This document shows, in pieces, positions 10,039 through 21,339 of a DNA stretch of 64,000 nt. Under the pieces are notes generated by a model. The model saw only the letters and a list, made by a program, of their open reading frames with translations, did not search any database and was not told the DNA's origin. Location: contig CM055103.1 in assembly GCA_029204225.1 (NCBI GenBank), positions 51,276,175 to 51,340,174 of the forward strand, read 5' to 3'. The stretch's first letter is position 1. The number at the start of each line of letters is the position of its first letter. Source of the stretch: Diphasiastrum complanatum. Taxonomy: Eukaryota > Streptophyta > Lycopodiopsida > Lycopodiales > Lycopodiaceae. The translations under genes were made by a program, and so were the position numbers.

Positions 10039-13000
10039 ATGACAAACATGGGAGAATCCATTTTGAGTGAAAGTAGCAAATTGGATGGGATTTCTAACTA
10101 TGCAGTGTGGAAATTCAAAATGAAAAACATACTGATGGAGAAAGACGTGTGGGATGTCGTCACAGGTGATGAGAGAAGGCCACCAAATGAAGCGGACATC
10201 AAAGTGTTTGACAAGAAAGTGAGGAAAGCTTTGACCTTCATAACTTGTCAGTGAAGGATCACATTATTACCCACATTTGTGATGTTGTTACACCCAAACA
10301 GACATGGGATGTGCTAAAGGAGCAGTTCAAGATGTCAAATCCATCTAGAATCAAATTGAATAGTGCCTGCATGGAGTAAGGACAGCACATTCAGATTTGT
10401 ATGACCAGAATTAAGACAATGAGGGATGAACTGCATTCTATTGGTGAGCGCTTACGTGATGTGGAGCTGGTGCACAATGCATTGTGTGGCATTGCAAAAG
10501 CCTATAAAATGTTTGTGAGTGGAATAGCATCAAGAGAATGATTGCCAACCTTTGACGAGCTCATAGGAATCTTGATGTAGGAAGAGCAACGACGAGAAAT
10601 GGTGAAAGCTAGACATCAAAATACTGATGATCAGGCACTTGTGACATGCCAAAAACAAGGCAAAGGCAAGGGTAAGAAGAAGTCTAAACAACAATTAGCC
10701 AAGACTCAGGAGGATGAGGGATCTTCCAGCAAGACCAAGAAGAAAGGCAAGTGCTTCCATTGCGGTAAAAAGGGGCATTGGAAGAGTGAATGTTGGAAAT
10801 TTCTAGCGGAACAAGACAAGGGAAAACCAAAGCAAGCAGGTAACCTTGTCGATGAGGGTGAGATTGAAGACTCTAGCATCTTCATATCAGCATTGTTATC
10901 TAATCAAGATAATCATGCATGGTATATTGACTCGGGAGCCACAAGACACATGACAGGTAACAAGGATTGGTTCAGTAGCTTGAAAGTGTTGGATAATGGA
11001 ATGTATGTTTCACAAGAAAATGGCGATGTGTGCAAAATCAAGGAGATAGGCACCGTTTTAATCCAACTACCTGATGGCAAAAGCAGGATGATAAGGGAGG
11101 TACTTTACACACCATGTTTGAAGAAAAATTTACTTGTTGTTGGAGTTAATACTGATCAAAAGTTCAAAGTAGAATTTGCCCATGATTGTTGCTTTGTGAA
11201 GGATATGAACCAAAAGTTCAAAGTTATTGCGCATGGAATAAGGGAGCCCGATACTAAATTGTACATATTGAATGCTACAATCAAGGGGCAACATGGACTT
11301 GTCTCATCCATTCCCTCGCAAACTGAATTGTGGCATAAGAGGCTTGGTCACTTGAACTTAGGAAGCCTCAGTTTGACGAGGAAATTGGAAATGGTGAGAG
11401 GATTGCCTACGATAGAAGACCACTTGAAATCGATGTGTGAATCATGTGTATATGGGAAGCAGTATCGAGAGAAGTTCAATAAAGGTGGTGTTGCAAAGGC
11501 AAAAAAACATCCTGGATTTGATCCACACAGATTTATGCGGGCCTATAAGGACCATGTCCTTAGGTAAAGCCTTCTATTTCATGACCTTTATTGATGATAT
11601 GTCACGTAAAATGTGGATTTACTTCTTGAAGAAGAAATCGGATGCATTTGACAATTTCAAGAGCTTCAAAGCATTGGTCGAAAATCAGACAAGTAGGAAA
11701 ATCAAAGTTCTAAGATCAGATAGTGGAGGTGAGTACAAGTCTAACGACTTCAATGATCTTTGTGATCAATGTGGGATCAAAAGACAATTTACGCAAGCTC
11801 ATACTCCTGCTCTCAATGGTGTAGCTCAGCGCAAGAATCGTATGATTGTGGAATGTGTCAGATCTATGCTAGCTGAGATGAAACTACCAAAATATTTTTG
11901 GTTAGAAGCATGCAGTACGGTAGTCTATCTTCAAAATAGAAGTCCTACCATTGCCATACCAAAGCACTTGAGGAGACATTCACGAAGAAAAAGCCAAAAG
12001 TGAACCACTTGCAAATCTTTGGATGTAAGGCCTTTGTACACATTCCTAAGGAAGAGAGATGTAAACTTGATGTGAAAGCTCTCAAGTGTATATTCCTAGG
12101 ATATGATGATCGTGTGAAGGGCTATAGATGTTTTTATCCAGTGGAAAATAAAATCCATGTAAGTTGTGATGTCATCTTTGTTGAATCCAAGATGTATGAA
12201 GATGAGGATGCTGAGAAGATAGACACATCCAGTGGGAAAGATGGTATAGTGAGATTACCTCCTGATGATGATCCATTTATTGACTTTCCAAGTGATGAAC
12301 ATGAGGATACATCTCAAGATACTACTACTCAACCTCAAGAGGCAGGTTGGAGAGGTAGAGATAAACTTTTTGGTGCAAGAAGGATTGACGTTGCAGGTGA
12401 CAAACGCAAGAGAAAGATGTACCGTAGGATACATTTTCACCAGGAAGCCGATCACCTAACAGGAAGCTCCCTAAGTGGTTTGAGAGATTGTTGGAGAGCC
12501 ACGACATGGATGACTTTCCAGGATCATCTAGCAAGGGAGAGCTACGAAGATCAACAAGAGAGAAGACACAGCCTGAAAGGTATGAAGCAAATTATGCTCT
12601 CTTATTCAGCATTATTCAAAGCAAAGAACTTTCGACTTATGGTGAAGCGAAGGATGATGACATTTGGGGTGGGAGAGGAGATAGAGTCAATTGCTAAGCA
12701 TAGAACATGGGACTTAGTAGAACCACCAGTTGGCAAGGAACCTATTGGTTGCAAATGGATATACAAAACTAAGTACCATGCAGATGGAAGTATAGCAAAG
12801 CACAAAGCAAGATTGGTGATCAAAGGGCATACACAAAGTAAAAGGATCGATTATGATGAGACCTTTGTGCCAGTATGTAAGTGGAATACTCTACATCTAC
12901 TTGTTGCTTTAGCTTCACATTTTGATTGGCTTTTGCATCAGATGGATGTGAAATCTACTTTTCTAAATGGTGAGTTAGAAGAAGAGGTGTTCATAGATCA

Positions 13001-14087
13001 ACCTAAAGGCTTTGTAGCGAAAGGACAAGAGAATAAAGTATGTCTCTTGAAGAAAGTACTTCATGGTCTTAAACAAGCATCACGTGCATAGGATAGCAGG
13101 ATTGATGCCTACTTTTGTTCAAAGGGGACGGTGAGAACACATTCTGGTCTTCTATGTCTTATGCTTTGATGGTATGGTTGCTTTTATTACTCTTTATGTT
13201 GATGACTTGATTATTATGGAAAATAATCAAGAGATGATAGACATGATCAAGAAAGACCTCATGGAACAATTTGAGATGAAAGATCTCAGCCTAATGCATT
13301 ATTGCCTTGAGGTAGAGGTGTGGCAAAAAGGACACGTGTGGGTTTAACACAAGTGAAGTATGTCAAAGAGTTGTTGCACGGGTTCAGGTTGCAAGATTGC
13401 AAACTAGTAAATACTCCTATTGAACTAGGTAAAAAGCTTTCTAAGCTTGATGAGTCACAGCCATTTGATGCTACATTGTATAGGCAGTTAGTAGGGAGGT
13501 TGATTTACCTTACCACGACTAGACTAGATATAAGCTATGATGTTGGTATTGTAAGTCAGTTTATGGCAGCACCTACGGAAACACATTGGAAGGCATCTAA
13601 GCGCATTTCGCGTTATGTCAAAGGCACTTCAGATTATGGCTTGATTTACAGAAAGCATGAGGATTTACCTGAGGTATGTGGCTATGTGGATGTGGATTGG
13701 GGAGCTGACTATGATGATTATAGATCCACCACAAGGTATGTAGTCCAGCTTTGTGGCAGTTGCTTTTCCTTGTCTAGTAAGAAGCAAAGTACAATTGCTC
13801 TATCCACCATACAAGCAGAGTATAAGGCAATGTGTAGTGCAGCACATGAAGCTATATGGTTGAGACAAAGCTTGGAAGAAGTTGGCATGAAGCAGAAAAA
13901 TCCCACAACTATACATAGCGACAGTCTTGATTTAGTATCATTTTATATGTGAGAGGCTTTTGAGCCATGAAATTCATGCTGCTCATTGTAGTATAGAAGA
14001 AAAACTGGCTGATATTTTCACTAAACCACTTGTTAAAAAAAAGTTTGATACGTTTAGATCAGAGCTTTCTGTACTTAAAGTTGGTTG
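10039..14087 (+). pseudogene. Copia C gag-pol polyprotein, full length but decayed
   Basis: All domains of a Ty1/copia polyprotein are present in order. Gag starts at 10039 (SKLDGISNYAVWKFKMK). The CCHC knuckle CFHCGKKGHWKSEC is near 10752. The protease has WYIDSGATRHMT (10920). The integrase has HKRLGHLN, IHTDLCGPI, RSDSGGEYKS and LNGVAQRKNR. RT has KWIYKTKYHADG, QMDVKSTFLNGELEE and YVDD (about 13197), and RNase H has STIQAEYKAM ... LADIFTKPL (about 14010). Frameshifts or stops interrupt it near 10240, 10380, 10540, 11565, 12003, 13091 and 13952. The polypurine stretch TTCTTTAAGGGATAGAG precedes the 3' LTR. It is a complete but dead element. Confidence 0.9.
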
Positions 14088-14141
14088 AATTTAAAGCTAT
14101 GTATATGACTGTATAAAAGTAGACTCTTCTTTAAGGGATAG

Positions 14142-14400
14142 AGTTAGAATTAAAGTAGAATCATTGTGCTACTGTGGTGTGGGTCCTATCAGTCGATAAG
14201 GATCAGTTGGCCTCGCCACAAGGCGAGTCGATGGGACACGCGTCCCGTCGATGGCAACCTGGGTCATGCATGGGTTGCCTGAGTAAAAAACTATATGTAG
14301 AGTGTAATTTCATTTTGAGAAATATAGTTGCTATGTAAGCTTGTTGTGGAGAGTGTTTTCTGTCTGTGTTACTGTGTAGCATGATCTGTGTTCCTGTTCG
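14142..14400 (+). mobile_element. Copia C 3' LTR, end-truncated
   Basis: Direct repeat of the 5' LTR, with substitutions scattered along it. It lacks the last roughly 15 bp, because at 14401 it joins intron sequence of an inverted 2OGD pseudogene. The G-box palindrome of the 5' LTR is degraded here (CACGTG to CACGCG). Confidence 0.85.
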
Positions 14401-14892
14401 ATGATCAGTTGAGAAATACAGACTGAACCGTCCCGTGCGGAGGCTCATGCGACTAGGAAGTGCTTGAAAGGGGTAACAAAGGTCAAATTATGGGCTCGAC
14501 ATTAGCAAACATTACGAACGAGTTCATACTCACATTAGTCTGGTTGGGCATGGAAGGAGACAAATTAAAAAGGCATACAAGTTGTCGTGCTTTGTTGTAC
14601 GTGATTTTTATTTTTGTCATGAATTAGACCCAAAAGTATTTACCTCGATTTGATCTGCCAGATTGACAACGAAAGCATTCAGATACTTTGGAACCAGCTC
14701 CCATGTATCGTTTGGGGAAGCCACTTGCAATCCGTCGCCCTCTTGCATCAAAATGGTGATGCCCCCAATGTCAGAGTGTGCGGGTAGGCCAAGAGTTTTT
14801 CCTGGCTCTGGGCATGGGGGATAGCACTGGAATTCTATGTCTCCCCGAGAGCCTCCTTCAGGTAAGTGGGTCTGAGCCCAAGATTCTCAGAG
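14401..14892 (-). pseudogene. 2OGD pseudogene fragment 1a: intron plus end of exon 1
   Basis: On the minus strand this matches 41730-42195 of the 41-kb 2OGD copy: the stretch AENLGLRPTYLKEALGET, the cosubstrate region with the HSD iron motif, and about 230 bp of intron. It shares with that copy the exact 10-nt deletion after LGET, which frameshifts the gene. It was therefore copied from that lineage after the deletion. It abuts, head to head, a plus-strand piece of the same exon at 14893. Confidence 0.85.
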
Positions 14893-15330
14893 ATGACAAT
14901 TGACCTGTCAGGCCTAAATGATGAACGACTGGCTTCTTCCGTCATGGCTCAGATTGCTAAGGCCTGTGAAAAGAATGGCTTCTTCCAAGTTATCAATCAT
15001 GGCGTGCAATCAAAGGGATTTGTTGTCGAAGGAAGAGAAAATCATGTTTGTAAACTGACAAAGGCACTTTATGGATTAAAACAGGCATCAAGAGCCTGGT
15101 ACAAAAAGATAGATGATTTTTTTGTAAAGCACGAATTCAATAGAAGCATGTGTGATCCAAGTGCTTACATCAAGAAGTTAAATGACAAAGTAATGATAAT
15201 TCTTGTTTATGTTGATGACCTAATATTAGCAGGAAATGACACAGAGATGATAAAAGAGCTGAAACAAATGTTGTCATCAAAATTTGAAATGAAAGATCTA
15301 GGTGAATTTGAATACATTTTAGGAATGTAG
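14893..15330 (+). pseudogene. Chimeric frame: 2OGD N-terminus fused to copia D reverse transcriptase
   Basis: An open frame starting at 14866 joins codons 6 to about 42 of the 2OGD (IDLSGLNDERLASSV ... FFQVINHGV) to copia RT sequence. The RT part starts at about 15010 (KGFVVEGRENHVCKLTKALY) and includes catalytic YVDD at about 15208, then KDLGEFEYILGM and a stop at 15330. The junction is in frame across two unrelated genes. Only the N-terminal strand of the dioxygenase is present, without any iron ligand, and the RT lacks its fingers. No function is expected. It records a rearrangement between the 2OGD copy and an inserted copia (D). Confidence 0.8.
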
Positions 15331-16120
15331 GTGAAGAGAGACCGGGGCCAGCGCCCAATAGAGCTCAGTCAGATGACATACTTCAAGGATGTGCTCAAGA
15401 GATTTGGGATGTGTGAATGCAATCCTGTCTCAACGCCCATGGAACCAGCAATCAAGCTAAGTAAAGAACAATGCCTTGAAGGAATTGAAGAGATAACAAA
15501 GATGAAAGGCATACCATACAGACAAGCATTAGGTTGTCTGATGTACGGGATGGTTTGCACACGGCCAAACATAGTGTATGTTGTTGGAGTACTGAGTCAA
15601 TTCTCCCAAAACCTTGGATAGCCTCATTGGATTGCACTAAAAAGGCTACTCAAGTACATTAAGGGGACTCTGAACCTCCATTTGGGGTATTGCAATCGAC
15701 TTCACGAGGGCATGACAGGCTACTCTGATGCTGACTGGGCAGGAAACATAGACACCAGGAGATCAAGGTGCAATCAGCTGGAACAAAAAGAGACAAGCAT
15801 GTCTGTCCTCAACTGAAGCTGAGTATATAGGCATGACCCAAGCAACCAATGAGGCAATATGGTTAAAACGATTCCTTGAAGAACTTGGGGAACAGATCCC
15901 AGGAGCATTGACGATTTATGGAGACAATGAGGGCTGCTTATCCTTATCTAGAAATGTAGTTTTCCACAAGAGAATGAAGCATGTGGAAGTGCAGTACCAT
16001 TTTGTACGAATGGCAGTTGAAAATGGAGAAGTGGAATTAATTTAATGTAGCAGCACGAAAATGGCTGCAGATAAAATGACCAAAAGCCTGGGAAAACAAA
16101 ATCACATCCAATTTGTGAAA
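15331..16120 (+). pseudogene. Copia D RT thumb and RNase H, decayed
   Basis: Continues from the chimeric frame. It reads QMTYFKDVLKRFGMCECNPVS, TRPNIVYVVGVLSQFSQN, stop, then HWIALKRLLKYIKGTLN. RNase H follows (YSDADWAGN, frameshift, TNEAIWLKRFLEEL, YGDNEGCLSLSRN, MKHVEVQYHFVR, MAADKMTKSLGK). Stops at 15330, 15619 and 16043 and a frameshift near 15770 inactivate it. It belongs to a different copia family from A, B, C and F. A run of 21 G (16122-16142) follows the coding end. Confidence 0.85.
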
Positions 16121-16121
16121 A

Positions 16122-16142
16122 GGGGGGGGGGGGGGGGGGGGG
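16122..16142 (+). repeat. G21 homopolymer
   Basis: Uninterrupted run of 21 G between the copia D RNase H end and the mini-element LTR. It could be an expanded polypurine tract of copia D. It could also be partly an assembly artefact, since homopolymer length is poorly resolved by some sequencing methods. Confidence 0.8.
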
Positions 16143-16145
16143 CAA

Positions 16146-16751
16146 TGTAAAGAATTTGGGCCTCAGGGCCACGCACACACACGTATCCACGCAAGCCCGC
16201 GTACTGGGATCCCAACCCTAGTCGCCTAGCCACTCGCCATCCATCTAACCCCCAAAAGGGTTGGTACCAGGGGATAGAAGATATACAGAAGCCCCAACTT
16301 ATATATGGGAGAGTTCAAGGCAAGCAATTACTTATGGGACATTGAGAATTCTCAAGGCCTTCACTAGGCGCTCAAGCCCACGGCACTTTCCTGTGCGTGG
16401 ATTGTAGCATACATTCATCAACACCCCCACTCAAGCAAGCATAGGCAAAGGAACCCCCACTGGCTCTGATACCATGTAAAGAATTTGGGCCTCAGGGCCA
16501 CACACACACACGTACCCATGCGAGCTGCGCACTGGGATCCCAACCCCAGTCGCCTAGCCACTTGCCATCCGTCTAACAACCAAAAGGGCTGGTACCAAGG
16601 GATAGAGGATATACAGAAGCCCCAACTTATATATGGGAGAGTTCAAAACAAGCAGTTACTTATAGGACATTGAGAATTCTCAAGGCCTTCACTAGGCGCT
16701 CAAGCCCACGACACTTTCCTGTGTGTGGCTTGCAACATACATTCCTCAACA
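16146..16751 (-). mobile_element. TRIM/SMART-like miniature LTR retrotransposon, 606 bp
   Basis: Two direct LTRs (16146-16423, 278 bp; 16475-16751, 277 bp) start TGTAAAGAATTTGGG and end TCAACA. Only 51 bp separates them. On the minus strand that gap contains a tRNA-Met primer-binding site TGGTATCAGAGCC directly after one LTR (16462-16474). It also has a purine tract GAGTGGGGG directly before the other (16424-16432). So it has every cis element for reverse transcription and no coding capacity. A TATATAAG box is present on the minus strand in each LTR. No target duplication is visible: the left flank is copia D and the right flank is 2OGD downstream DNA. Confidence 0.85.
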
Positions 16752-17495
16752 AAACACACGCCATAACTGTTTTAACAAGAGCAAAAGCAATAGTCAACCA
16801 AAAGCTGTATCTTTAATTTGTTGCAATGTATCATATAATTATCTTAAATATATGAAACTCTAAGAAGCAAGAGTCATGTCATATGCCCCACTACAACCAA
16901 CGGGGTTGTCTCAGTTGGTTGGCTTGGCATCCAAAGTTTCTTTGGTCCCAGGTTCGAGCCTCCCCTTGGAAACCAAGAAGCATATGCCCCACTACATCCG
17001 CCATTGACCAAAACAGGTTGCTAGCTCTCAATATCCCTCTCTCTTGAAATGCTATTGGCAAAGGTTTATTCTTTTCAGTTTTTTGGTAACAAAGATGTGG
17101 CTTTACTAATGGTTGCTGTCATCAAATCTGCAGTCTTTTCTCTAGTTGCCTAAAATGGAAATTTGAAAACTAATTTTGCTCTAAATCAATGAGACATAAT
17201 TTTTATTAACTTTAATCATGTTTGTGTATCCAATGAAAAGGTAACACATAGGACTCAATGGTCCATTGCCAATCACAAATTTGACTAATGTCTCATTAAT
17301 CTAGTCTATGTGCCACTTGAACCATGGTTTGTCATAGAGTTAAGTTCATTATCCCCCACCAAAATTGGTGACGGTCTCATGGCACCTGTGCGCAATCCAT
17401 TATTTCCCTAGCGAATTTTGTTCTTCCCACTTTCACTTGATGAAGTATGAGGTGGACTTCTCCATAAAATTGAGACATTAAATATTATTGGTCAT
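16752..17495 (+). repeat. Duplicated 2OGD downstream flank, copy 1
   Basis: Matches 43188-43475 and then 44035-44333, that is, the DNA downstream of the 41-kb 2OGD copy. About 560 bp of that locus is missing here. It carries the second tRNA-like SINE. There is no gene in it. It shows that the 14.4-17.5 kb interval began as a duplicate of the 41-44 kb locus before copia D and the mini-element broke it up. 17496-17745 has no recognisable feature. Confidence 0.8.
16896..16980 (+). mobile_element. Short tRNA-like SINE, copy 2 (85 bp)
   Basis: Flanked by a perfect 16-bp duplication CATATGCCCCACTACA (16880-16895 and 16981-16996). The uninterrupted pre-insertion site exists in the paralogous flank at 43296-43311. 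The sequence closely matches copy 1 (A-box-like CTCAGTTGGTTGGC, B-box-like GGTTCGAGCC, CCAAAGTTTCTTTGG loop region, end AACCAAGAAG). It is inserted in the plus orientation and has no coding capacity. Confidence 0.9.
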
Positions 17496-17749
17496 GTGAA
17501 TGTAGAAAAGAAAATCTATGTGCACCCTCAATCCACCTAGATGTCGTCTAGATAACAAGTTTGCCTTCTCATGGTCTGCCGATCATTGATGCTCTGTTGT
17601 AAACTCTCACTAACGACATTTGATTGGTGATGTTGGCAAGTTGCATGCGTAAGTCGTAGCTTGTCTTATGGTTGCATCTAGTGAGGTGAGATACATCCTT
17701 GTGAAACCTATTAGCCCATGATGAAAACTTATTAGCCGATGATGAAAAT

Positions 17750-18237
17750 CTTATGTACTTGTCCTATACAAGGGAATCAGAATAATACCTGACGTGGACT
17801 CATACCTACAAGATTTTATGGATTTATGGAATAAAGTCCCCTCATTTGATGCAAAACTGGCACTGTGGTAGTTAATCCTAGGTCTGTCCGCAAATTATCA
17901 GAATGAGTGTAAGCGTAACGTGCTTCAAACCTTTGATGATGTTGTTTGTGTTGCAAAAGCATACGACTCCACGGTAGTGGCATCTAGGAAGCAGTTACAG
18001 GCTAATCCGTCTAGATCATCCGGACCTAGCCAAAAAAAAGAGAAGAAAAGAGTTCATAGGAATAAGAAAACTATATATTTCGATGAACTGGATCAAGCTA
18101 CATCTGAATTTAGACAAAAGAAGAAGTTGTCCCGGAAAAAGACTAGAAGGACCAATGTTTGTTTCCATTGCAGTCAACTTGGACATGTTATGAAACTTTT
18201 GCCCGGAGCGAAAGAAAGGCGCAGCTCAAGTGATTGA
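17750..18237 (+). pseudogene. Chromovirus H: LTR remnant and gag
   Basis: 17750-17799 resembles the start of the 3' LTR at 19414 (tGTCCTATACAAGGGAATC and CCTGACGTGGA). Gag follows immediately: YLQDFMDLWNKVPSFDAKLALW, stop, then LGLSANYQNECKRNVLQTFDDVV. A zinc knuckle CFHCSQLGHVMK has lost its last Cys spacing. The basic stretch before the knuckle is typical of gag nucleocapsid. Most of the 5' LTR and the leader are missing. Confidence 0.7.
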
Positions 18238-18284
18238 GAGGTCAAGTAAAGAAAATCTTAAGCTGGAAATTAATAAAATTAATT

Positions 18285-18485
18285 GTGAGTGTGATTGTTC
18301 ATTTATGAACCGTTAAATGTCGGTTCTGTACTTCTATTGTGTCTCTTTAGAACGTCGCAACTTCTACTTAAAATTTGAATTTACAAAGTGCGAAATAGGC
18401 CTTTACATATATTTAGGCACTATAGCACATTTTACGTATATGAAAATTGAAATTTTTTTACAATATATGACATAACTCGAATAAT
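18285..18485 (-). repeat. Dispersed repeat inside chromovirus H
   Basis: The reverse complement matches 52185-52350 over about 160 bp (shared phrases AAATGTGCTATAG, TGTAAAGGCCTATTT and GCGACGTTCTA). It sits where the protease, RT and RNase H of chromovirus H should be. It is probably part of another LTR-type element. Confidence 0.6.
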
Positions 18486-18494
18486 GTGAAATCA

Positions 18495-19385
18495 TAAGTC
18501 TCCACATGGACTGCCAAGTGATATAGTTAGTGATAGAGATCCTAAATTTACAGGTCACTTTTGGTCAGCTGTCTTCCATAAGCTTAAAACCTCGTTTAGT
18601 TTTAGTTCTTCTGATCATCCTGAATCAGATGGCCAGACTGAGAGAACTAATCAGACTATGGAGGATATGTTGAGAACTTATGTGTCTTAGAGGCAATCTC
18701 ACTGGGAAGATTACATTCTTTTGATTGAGTTTGCTTATAATAGTAGGAAACATTCTGCTATTGGTTATAGTCCATTTATGCTGATGTACGGTTTTCAACC
18801 TAGATCTCCAATAAATGTGGAGACAAAGTCTATTAAGATCCATAAAGTTGCAGATTTCTTGCATGATATGCGTGAAATGTTGCAAGTGGCCCGTGATTGT
18901 ATCCGGAGTGCTCAGGATAGAGCTAAGCACTATGCCAATCTTAAGAGGTCTCCCAGAGATTTTAAAGTTGATGACTAGGTATATCTTAGAATACCTAAGG
19001 ATTCTAAGACTATGAGTACAAGGAAGCATTATAAATTTTCTACAAGATATTGTGGACCGAATTATAAAAAAAAATTGATTCTTTAGCTTACGAACTAGAT
19101 TTTCAGAACAAGACTGCAGCTCACCCTGTGTTTCATGTAAGTCGTTTAAAATTAAGTTTACATGAAGGTGATGTAGTTGATTGAAAGGAAGATCTCACCC
19201 ATTTGGAGGACTCATCGCTTAATATTCATTTGGAACCTGAAAAGGTACTCAGAACCAGAGATAACCAATTGAGAAATCGTTCTATTTCTGAGTGCTTGAT
19301 CAGGTGGAAGGGACAGACTGAGGATGATGATTCATGGGAGAGGGTTAAAAGCATAAAGAAAATTTTTTCTAGTTTTCAGTTCTAG
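18495..19385 (+). pseudogene. Chromovirus H integrase with C-terminal chromodomain
   Basis: Integrase motifs are SDRDPKFTGHFWSA, SDHPESDGQTERTNQTME, IEFAYNSRKHSAIGYSPF and the C-terminal SRLKLS domain. A chromodomain-like tail follows (SECLIRWKGQTEDDDSWERVKSI, 19290-19360). In chromoviruses this domain targets integration to particular chromatin marks. In-frame stops near 18690, 18978 and 19082 and the absence of RT show that the copy is dead. The zinc-finger part of the integrase is also missing. Confidence 0.85.
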
Positions 19386-19398
19386 AGATAGAAATGGT

Positions 19399-19800
19399 TT
19401 CAGGGGGGAAGAATGCTATGTCCATGTCCTGTACAAGGGAATTGGAATTATTCCTGACGTGGATAGTCGGTCACTCCAGTTGTATGTGGTTATGAGTTAT
19501 GCTACGTCATTCCGGATGTGGTCGTATTAAATAAATAATAATCATATGAGGACCCAGACCTATAATTGGACATAGGAGCACATGCATGGTGAAGAATGCA
19601 AGAATAGGAGGTCAATAGCTCAATTTAGGTTGCATGGGGATCCTAAAGAAAATATTCTCTCTCTCTTAACGAGAATAAGTCTAGTGAAAACTCGCCCATC
19701 CTCCTATTGTGAATTGTGATTATTGAGCTAGTTTCTCCTCTCCTCTTTTGTGTTCTTCACTGTGGCTTGGGGGTGGATTGGTTAGGGTACTGACTAGCCT
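19399..19800 (+). mobile_element. Chromovirus H polypurine tract and 3' LTR
   Basis: TTCAGGGGGGAAGAA (19399-19413) is the polypurine tract, followed by LTR start TGCTATGTCC at 19414. The LTR runs at least through the pyrimidine-rich region near 19680 and probably to about 19800. The exact end cannot be fixed without a second full LTR. 19800-20610 holds no feature I can support: one 99-codon frame rich in Ser/Pro at 19964-20263 has no recognisable motif. Confidence 0.65.
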
Positions 19801-20614
19801 CTCCATATTGGCTGGGTGGTTCATGCTCCACAAGTGTCCTTTTGGTTTGCATGTGATTGGAATCCTGAAGATCTTCACTTGGTGGTTCTTATATAAAGAG
19901 AGCCATTAAGGGTAACTCCAAATAGCAGTTTGTTGATGGCTCTATGAGTTTTGTGTTGAGTCAGTGCTAGTAGCCAACTATGAAGTAGCACTAGCCAAAT
20001 CCCTCCACCAAGCATCCAGCTCTCAGAGTCATAGATGTGTATGCAGCGAGATTTCCGACTTGTCTTTCACGTCTCATCGTTGCACTCAGCTACCGTCGTT
20101 AGCTACACTACCCCCCGCTGAACTATCTATTCCCCCAGCCACTGGAGCCTCCCTTGTCTCTGATTCCTCACAAGGGCCTTCTATAACAATTGGATCCTCT
20201 ATTCCAATTTTAGTTGCTCAAGCCGCCTCACCCCCACAAACACAAGCTACTTCACCGAGATGATTTTGATCCTCTAGGGGCATCTTATGGTCATGAATCA
20301 TTCACCTAAGATGTGAAAGAACTCCAAGGGTGTCAAGGGTGTTGATGTGGCAATAGCAATAGCAAGAGGAGGTCCAGATTCCATGGATTGTCATGATTGG
20401 CCTTCAAATTTTGCATATGGATCTTCCTCCTCAAAGATATCTGTGAGAGATTCAACTAGTTTAATCATATTTGCTACATTTTTATATTTGGCAAATTGAG
20501 GCCAACTTTATATTAGACTTAAAGTTTGACTTCTCAAAAATATATTAGTCTAAATTTCATTTGAATAAACACATTTGAAAAGTGTAGGAAAGTTAGAAGT
20601 CGAGTAGATTCAAA

Positions 20615-21080
20615 TGTAAATGTTGGGTACATTGAATCTAGACCCAAAAATAGTAAGGTTTACATTTTGGAGGGAAAGCCAAGTGGCCAAATAGGGTTTG
20701 GACCTGTTATAAAAGGATGTAACTCATGGAGAAGCATATCTTCTCTCTTCTCTATCTCATTTCATGGTTATATGTGATTCTTTTGGGTTCAACTATCCAT
20801 TGGTGCACTATACTTGTAATATCTTGCAATTCTACATGTAGAACGATATATGTTTGTTATTTTCAGGTTCACACATGTGAAATACAGTAGGTTATTGTTG
20901 TTGTACAGACAATAGCTTCTATTTATGTTTTGATTCATGTTTGATCAAGTTCTATTAGAGTCTGCATTCTATTTTGTGTGTAGATGCTCATTTTTCTACA
21001 TTGGCAAGATTGTAGTAGCTTGTTTTGTAACCAAAGATCTTTAATAGATTTGGATCTGAATTGATCCCAAATCTTTCACA
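20615..21080 (+). mobile_element. LTR of family L (copia-like)
   Basis: Ends CTTTCACA at 21080, followed by a degraded primer-binding site TAATATCAGAGC (21081-21092). A G-box-like CACATGTG dyad at about 20872 parallels the CACGTG dyad in the copia A LTR, so the families may be related. A reverse-oriented relative lies at 22830-23075. The start is a guess based on TG after a poorly conserved flank. Confidence 0.6.
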
Positions 21081-21339
21081 TAATATCAGAGCTTGTGTTT
21101 TAGGTTATGAAGGAGGCAATCACATCTATCAATGATTTGGTGAAGATATCAAGGCTAGAGCATGCCAGAGAGGATTCTACACCAAAATCGAGTTTCTTGC
21201 ATTTGTAGATTGGATCTATTGTAGATCAAAACTCTATTTAGGTTTACAATCTTGATCAACTGAATCATCATCTCCTTTCTGGACCACTAGTTGATTGTCT
21301 AAGTGATTGGATCAACTTTGATTGCACACTCACGATTCT

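Noticed and set aside
16896-16980. Functional tRNA gene
   Set aside because: The T-arm cannot pair properly, there is no clear anticodon loop, and flanking target duplications show a retroposed copy.
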